DNA of 64,000 bases from assembly GCA_032718475.1 (NCBI GenBank), contig JAUCBJ010001978.1, positions 1 through 64,000 of the forward strand, read 5' to 3'. Shown piece by piece: positions 57,060 to 64,000 of the stretch. The position numbers and the translations under genes were made by a program. The first letter of the stretch is position 1. The number at the start of each line of letters is the position of its first letter. The stretch comes from Nemertoderma westbladi. Lineage: Eukaryota > Xenacoelomorpha > Nemertodermatida > Nemertodermatidae. The notes under the pieces are model-generated. The model saw nothing but the letters and a program-made list of their open reading frames with translations, ran no database searches and was not told the origin of the DNA.

Positions 57060-59340
57060 CCCACTAACCATAGCTGCAACCTATATCGCCGTCCACTAAC
57101 CCTCAACCTCTATCGCCGCCCACTAACCCTAGCTGCAACCTCTATCGCCGCCCACTAACCCTCAACCTCTATCGCCGCCCACTAACCCTAGCTGCAACCT
57201 CTATCGCCGCCCACTAACCCTAGCTGCAACCTCTATCGCCGTCCACTAACCCTCAACCTCTATCGCCGTCCACTAACCCTAGCTGCAACCTCTATCGCCG
57301 CCCACTAACCCTAGCTACAACCTCTATCGCCGCCCACTAACCCTAGCTGCAACCTCTATCGCCGCCCACTAACCATAGCTGCAACCTATATCGCCGTCCA
57401 CTAACCCTCAACCTCTATCTCCGCCCACTAACCATAGCTGCAACCTCTATCGCCGCCCACTAACCCTAGCTGCAACCTCTATCACCTCCCACTAACCCTA
57501 GCTGCAACCTCTATCGCCGCCCACTAACCCTCAACCTCTATCTCCGCCCACTAACCCTAGCTGCAACCTCTATCGCCGCCCACTAACCATAGCTGCAACC
57601 TCTATCGCCGCCCACTAACCCTTGCTGCAACCTCTATCGCCGCCCACTAACCCTAGCTGCAACCTCTATCGCCGCCCACTAACCCTCAACCTCTATCGCC
57701 GCCCACTAACCCTAGCAGCAACCTCTATCGCCGCCCACTAACCCTTGCTGCAACCTCTATCGCCGCCCACTAACCATAGCTGCAACCTCTATCGCCGCCC
57801 ACTAACCCTAGCTGCAACCTCTATCGCCGCCCACTAACCCTAGCTGCAACCTCTATCGCCGCCCACTAACCCTCAACCTCTATCGCCGCCCACTAACCCT
57901 AGCTGCAACGTCTATAGCCGTCCACTAACCCTAGCTGCAACCTCTATCGCCGCCCACTAACCCTCAACCTCTATCGCCGTCCACTAACCCTCAACCTCTA
58001 TCTCCGCCCACTAACCCTAGCTGCAACCTCTATCGCCGCCCACTAACCCTAGCAGCAACCTCTATCGCCGCCCACTAACCCTAGCAGCAACCTCTATCGC
58101 CGACCACTAACCCTAGCTGCAACCTCTATCGCCGCCCACTAACCCTAGCTGCAACCTCTATCGCCGCCCACTAACCCTAGCTGCAACCTCTATCGCCGCC
58201 CACTAACCATAGCTGCAACCTATATCGCCGTCCACTAACCCTCAACCTCTATCGCCGCCCACTAACCCTAGCTGCAACCTCTATCGCCGCCCACTAACCC
58301 TCAACCTCTATCGCCGCCCACTAACCCTAGCTGCAACCTCTATCGCCGCCCACTAACCCTAGCTGCAACCTCTATCGCCGTCCACTAACCCTCAACCTCT
58401 ATCGCCGTCCACTAACCCTAGCTGCAACCTCTATCGCCGCCCACTAACCCTAGCTACAACCTCTATCGCCGCCCACTAACCCTAGCTGCAACCTCTATCG
58501 CCGCCCACTAACCATAGCTGCAACCTATATCGCCGTCCACTAACCCTCAACCTCTATCTCCGCCCACTAACCATAGCTGCAACCTCTATCGCCGCCCACT
58601 AACCCTAGCTGCAACCTCTATCACCTCCCACTAACCCTAGCTGCAACCTCTATCGCCGCCCACTAACCCTCAACCTCTATCTCCGCCCACTAACCCTAGC
58701 TGCAACCTCTATCGCCGCCCACTAACCATAGCTGCAACCTCTATCGCCGCCCACTAACCCTTGCTGCAACCTCTATCGCCGCCCACTAACCCTAGCTGCA
58801 ACCTCTATCGCCGCCCACTAACCCTCAACCTCTATCGCCGCCCACTAACCCTAGCAGCAACCTCTATCGCCGCCCACTAACCCTTGCTGCAACCTCTATC
58901 GCCGCCCACTAACCATAGCTGCAACCTCTATCGCCGCCCACTAACCCTAGCTGCAACCTCTATCGCCGCCCACTAACCCTAGCTGCAACCTCTATCGCCG
59001 CCCACTAACCCTCAACCTCTATCGCCGCCCACTAACCCTAGCTGCAACGTCTATCGCCGTCCACTAACCCTAGCTGCAACCTCTATCGCCGCCCACTAAC
59101 CCTCAACCTCTATCGCCGTCCACTAACCCTCAACCTCTATCTCCGCCCACTAACCCTAGCTGCAACCTCTATCGCCGCCCACTAACCCTAGCAGCAACCT
59201 CTATCGCCGACCACTAACCCTAGCTGCAACCTCTATCGCCGCCCACTAACCCTAGCTGCAACCTCTATCGCCGCCCACTAACCCTAGCTGCAACCTCTAT
59301 CGCCGCCCACTAACCCTAGCTGCAACCTATATCGCCGCCC
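57060..59340. repeat. ~1139-bp higher-order repeat in the 27/32-bp satellite
   Basis: The rare variant TATCACCTCCC occurs at about 57480 and 58619, and GCAACGTCTAT at about 57904 and 59043, each 1139 bp apart with matching variant order. Edges are approximate. Confidence 0.8.
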
Positions 59341-62300
59341 ACTAACCCTAGCTGCAACCTCTATCGCCGCCCACTAACCCTAGCAGCAACCTCTATCGCC
59401 GACCACTAACCCTAGCTGCAACCTCTATCGCCGCCCACTAACCCTAGCTGCAACCTCTATCGCCGCCCACTAACCCTAGCTGCAACCTCTATCGCCGTCC
59501 ACTAACCATAGCAGCAACCTCTATCGCCGCCCACTAACCCTAGCTGAAACCTCTATCGCCGTCCACTAACCCTCAACCTCTATCGCCGCCCACTAACCCT
59601 AGCAGCAACCTCTATCGCCGCCCACTAACCCTAGCTGCAACCTCTATCGCCGCCCACTAACCCTAGGCTGAAACCTCTATCGCCGCCCACTAACCATAGC
59701 TGCAACCTCTATCGCCGCCCACTAACCCTCAACCTCTATCACCGTCCACTAACCCTAGGCTGCAACCTCTATCGCCGCCCACTAACCCTAGCTGCAACCT
59801 CTATCGCCGCCCACTAACCCTAGCAGCAACCTCTATCGCCGCCCACTAACCCTAGCAGCAACCTCTATCGCCGCCCACTAACCCTAGCTGCAACCTCTAT
59901 CGCCGCCCACTAACCCTAGCAGCAATCTCTATCGCCGCCCACTAACCCTAGCAGCAACCTCTATCGCCGCCCACTAACCCTAGCTACAACCTCTATCGCC
60001 GCCCACTAACCCTAGCTGCAACCTCTATCGCCGTCCACTAACCCTAGCTGCAACCTCTATCGCCGCCCACTAACCCTAGCTGCAACCTCTATCGCCGCCC
60101 ACTAACCCTAGCTGCAACCTCTATCGCCGCCCACTAACCCTAGCTGCAACCTCTATCGCCGTCCACTAACCCTAGCTGCAACCTCTATCGCCGTCCACTA
60201 ACCCTAGCAGCAACCTCTATCGCCGCCCACTAACCCTCAACCTCTATCGCCGTCCACTAACCCTCAACCTCTATCGCCGCCCACTAACCCTAGCTGCAAC
60301 CTCTATCGCCGCCCACTGACACTAGCTGCAACCTCTATCGCCGTCCACTAACCCTAGCTGCAACCTCTATCGCCGCCCACTAACCCCCAACCTCTATCGC
60401 CGCCCACTAACCCTAGCAGCAACCTCTATCGCCGCCCACTAACCCTAGCTGCAACCTCTATTGTCTCCCACTAACCCTAGCTGCAACCTCTATCGCCGCC
60501 CACTAACCCTAGCTGCAACCTCTATCGCCGTCCACTAACCCTAGTTGCAATCTCTATCGCCGCCCACTAACCCTAGCTGCAACCTCTATCGCCGCCCACT
60601 AACCCTAGCTGCAACCTCTATCGCCGCCCACTAACCCTAGCAGCAATCTCTATCGCCGCCCACTAACCCTAGCTGCAACCTCTATCGCCGCCCACTAACC
60701 CTAGCTGCAACCTCTATCGCCGCCCACTAACCCTAGCAGCAACCTCTATCGCCGCCCACTAACCCTAGCTGCAACCTCTATCGCCGCCCACTAACCCTAG
60801 CAGCAACCTCTATCGCCGCCCACTAACCCTAGCTGCAACCTCTATCGCCGCCCACTAACCCTAGCTGCAACCTCTATCGCCGCCCACTAACCCTAGCTGC
60901 AACCTCTATCGCCGCCCACTAACCCTAGCAGCAACCTCTATCGCCGCCCACTAACCCTAGCTGCAACCTCTATCGCCGCCCACTAACCCTCAACCTCTAT
61001 CGCCGCCCACTAACCCTAGCAGCAACCTCTATCGCCGCCCACTAACCCTAGCTGCAACCTCTATCGCCGCCCACTAACCCTAGCTGCAACCTCTATCGCC
61101 GCCCACTAACCCTAGCAGCAACCTCTATCGCCGCCCACTAACCCTAGCTGCAACCTCTATCGCCGCCCACTAACCCTCAACCTCTATCGCCGCCCACTAA
61201 CCCTAGCTGCAACCTCTATCGCCGCCCACTAACCCTGGCTGCAACCTCTATCGCCGCCCACTAACCCTAGCAGCAACCTCTATCGCCGCCCACTAACCCT
61301 AGCTGCAACGTCTATTGCCGTCCACTAACCCTAGGCTGAAACCTCTATCGCCGCCCACTAACCCTAGCTGCAACCTCTATCGCCGCCCACTAACCCTAGC
61401 AGCAACCTCTATCGCCGCCCACTAACCCTAGCTGCAACCTCTATCGCCGCCCACTAACCCTAGCAGCAACCTCTATCGCCGCCCACGAACCCTAGCTGCA
61501 ACCTCTATCGCCGCCCACTAACCCTAGCAGCAACCTCTATCGCCGTCTACTAACCCTAGCTGCAACCTCTATCGCCGCCCACTAACCCTAGCTGCAACCT
61601 CTATCGCCGCCCACTAACCCTAGCAGCAACCTCTATCGCCGCCCACTAACCCTAGCTGCAACCTCTATCGCCGCCCACTAACCCTGGCTGCAACCTCTAT
61701 CGCCGCCCACTAACCCTAGCTGCAACCTCTATCGCCGCCCACTAACCCTAGCAGCAACCTCTATCGCCGCCCACTAACCCTAGCTGCAACCTCTATCGCC
61801 GCCCACTAACCCTAGCAGCAACCTCTATCGCCGCCCACTAACCCTAGCAGCAACCTCTATCGCCGCCCACTAACCCTAGCTGCAACCTCTATCGCCGCCC
61901 ACTAACCCTCAACCTCTATCGCCGCCCACTAACCCTCAACCTCTATCGCCGCCCACTAACCCTAGCAGCAACCTCTATCGCCGCGCACTAACCCTAGCTG
62001 CAACCTCTATTGCCTCCCACTAACCCTCAACCTCTATCGCCGCCCACTAACCCTAGCTGCAACCTCTATCGCCGTCCACTAACCCTCAACCTCTATCGCC
62101 GTCCACTAACCCTAGCTGCAACATCTATCGCCGCCCACTAACCCTAGCAGCAACCTCTATCGCCGCCCACTAACCCTAGCTGCAACCTCTATCGCCGTCC
62201 ACTAACCCTCAACCTCTATCGCCGCCCACTAACCCTAGCTGCAACATCTATCGCCGCCCACTAACCCTAGCAGCAACCTCTATCGCCGCCCACTAACCCT

Positions 62301-64000
62301 AGCTGCAACCTCTATCGCCGCCCACTAACCCTAGCTGCAACCTCTATGGCCGCCCACTAACCCTAGCTGCAACCTCTATCGCCGCCCACTAACCCTAGCT
62401 GCAACCTCTATCGCCGCCCACTAACCCTAGCAGCAACCTCTATCGCCGCCCACTAACCCTAGCTGCAACCTCTATCGCCGCCCACTAACCCTCAACCTCT
62501 ATCGCCGCCCACTAACCCTAGCAGCAACCTCTATCGCCGCCCACTAACCCTAGCTGCAACCTCTATCGCCGTCCACTAACCCTCAACCTATATCGCCGCC
62601 CACTAACCCTAGCAGCAACCTCTATCGCCGCCCACTAACCCTAGCTGCAACCTCTATCGCCGCCCACTAACCCTGGCTGCAACCTCTATCGCCGCCCACT
62701 AACCCTAGCTGCAACCTCTATCGCCGCCCACTAACCCTAGCAGCAACCTCTATCGCCGCCCACTAACCCTAGCAGCAACCTCTATCGCCGCCCACTAACC
62801 CTAGCTGCAACCTCTATCGCCGCCCACTAACCATCAACCTCTATCGCCGCCCACTAACCCTCAACCTCTATCGCCGCCAACTAACCCTAGCTGCAACCTC
62901 TATCGCCGCCCACTAACCCTAGGCTGCAACCTCTATCGCCGCCCACTAACCCTAGCAGCAATCTCTATCGCCGCCCACTAACCCTAGCTGCAACCTCTAT
63001 CGCCGTCCACTAACCCTAGCTGCAATCTCTATCGCCGCCCGCTAACCCTAGCTGCAACCTCTATCGCCGTCCACTAACCCTAGCAGCAACCTCTATCGCC
63101 GCCCACTAACCCTAGCAGCAACCTCTATCGCCGCCCACTAACCCTAGCTGCAACCTCTATCGCCGCCCACTAACCCTAGCTGCAACCTCTATCGCCGCCC
63201 ACTAACCCTAGCAGCAATCTCTATCGCCGCCCACTAACCCTAGCAGCAACCTCTATCGCCGCCCACTAACCCTAGCTACAACCTCTATCGCCGCCCACTA
63301 ACCCTAGCTGCAACCTCTATCGCCGTCCACTAACCCTAGCTGCAACCTCTATCACCGCCCACTAACCCTAGCTGCAACCTCTATCGCCGCCCACTAACCC
63401 TAGCAGCAACCTCTATCGCCGCCCACTAACCCTCAACCTCTATCGCCGACCACTAACCCTAGCTGCAACCTCTATCGCCGTCCACTAATCCTAGCAGCAA
63501 CCTCTATCGCCGCCCACTAACCCTAGGCTGCAACCTCTATCGCCGCCCACTAACCCTAGCTGCAACCTCTATCGCCGCCCACTAACCCTAGCAGCAATCT
63601 CTATCGCCGCCCACTAACCCTAGCTGCAACCTCTATCGCCGCCCACTAACCCTAGCTGCAACCTCTATCGCCGCCCACTAACCCTAGCAGCAACCTCTAT
63701 CGCCGTCCACTAACCCTAGGCTGCAACCTCTATCGCCGCCCACTAACCCTAGCTGCAACCTCTATCGCCGCCCACTAACCCTAGCTGCAACCTCTATCGC
63801 CGTCCACTAACCCTAGCTGCAACCTCTATCGCCGTCCACTAACCCTAGCAGCAACCTCTATCGCCGCCCACTAACCCTAGTAGCAACCTCTATCGCCGCC
63901 CACTAACCCTAGGCTGCAACCTCTATCGCCGCCCACTAACCCTAGCTGCAACCTCTATCGCCGCCCACTAACCCTAGCAGCAATCTCTATCGCCGCCCAC

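Larger units (their letters stand above)
49964..64000. repeat. 27/32-bp satellite array, runs off the window
   Basis: At least 14 kb of tandem units containing CAACCTCTATCGCCGCCCAC and TAACCCT. The full unit is 32 bp (with AGCTG or AGCAG before CAACC); a 27-bp variant lacks those five bases. Point variants (CCGTCC for CCGCCC, ATATCG for CTATCG, AACCATAG for AACCCTAG) recur in ordered strings, showing larger amplification units. Each unit includes one TAACCCTA, resembling a telomere repeat. Two short open frames near 53822-54316 are artefacts. Confidence 0.98.

Overview
This window looks like repeat-dominated nuclear DNA from a metazoan, most likely a marine invertebrate deuterostome such as an echinoderm. 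That placement is an inference. It rests on LINE, BEL/Pao-like, MITE and tRNA-SINE-like pieces, a candidate exon behind a splice acceptor, AT-rich non-coding spacers, and a striking excess of the palindrome TAGGCCTA. There is no bacterial gene organisation, no operon and no CRISPR array. About 35 of the 64 kb is tandem repeat.

Layout. 1-1.2 kb: an interrupted unknown ORF carrying a 5'-truncated LINE insertion, then a dispersed repeat. 1.6-2.2 kb: four copies of a ~143-bp tandem repeat. 4.6-5.6 kb: two LINE fragments in opposite orientations. 5.6-9.6 kb: a 36/38-bp minisatellite with higher-order blocks. 12.57-19.57 kb: a complete, young LTR retrotransposon with 5-bp target duplications. It has a gag-like region with zinc knuckles split by three G-runs, no recognisable pol, and a 3' part made of arrays of short inverted repeats. 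20.5-22.7 kb: two foldback structures. 23.05-39.67 kb: a 14-bp satellite with multi-kilobase higher-order duplications and a duplicated solo LTR of a related subfamily. 39.7-45.7 kb: spacer with a SINE-like piece, a TTA-flanked MITE and one candidate terminal exon on the minus strand. 45.7-49.0 kb: a degenerate LINE on the minus strand (endonuclease, reverse transcriptase with its FADD box missing, C-terminal region) that carries its own insertion. 49.96-64 kb: a 27/32-bp satellite running off the window.

Nearly all long open frames here are by-products. The 14-bp satellite unit has no stop codon in any of six frames, so it yields apparent proteins of hundreds of residues. The best-supported coding material is transposon-derived, plus one possible host exon at 45236-45430. 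The most unusual object is the pol-less LTR element at 12570-19572: three frame-breaking poly-G tracts, an Asn-rich segment, a likely AT-hook, and a 1.5-kb tail of short hairpins whose stem sequences differ while the layout is kept. Its LTR family also appears as solo LTRs inside the satellite, which links the two regions.
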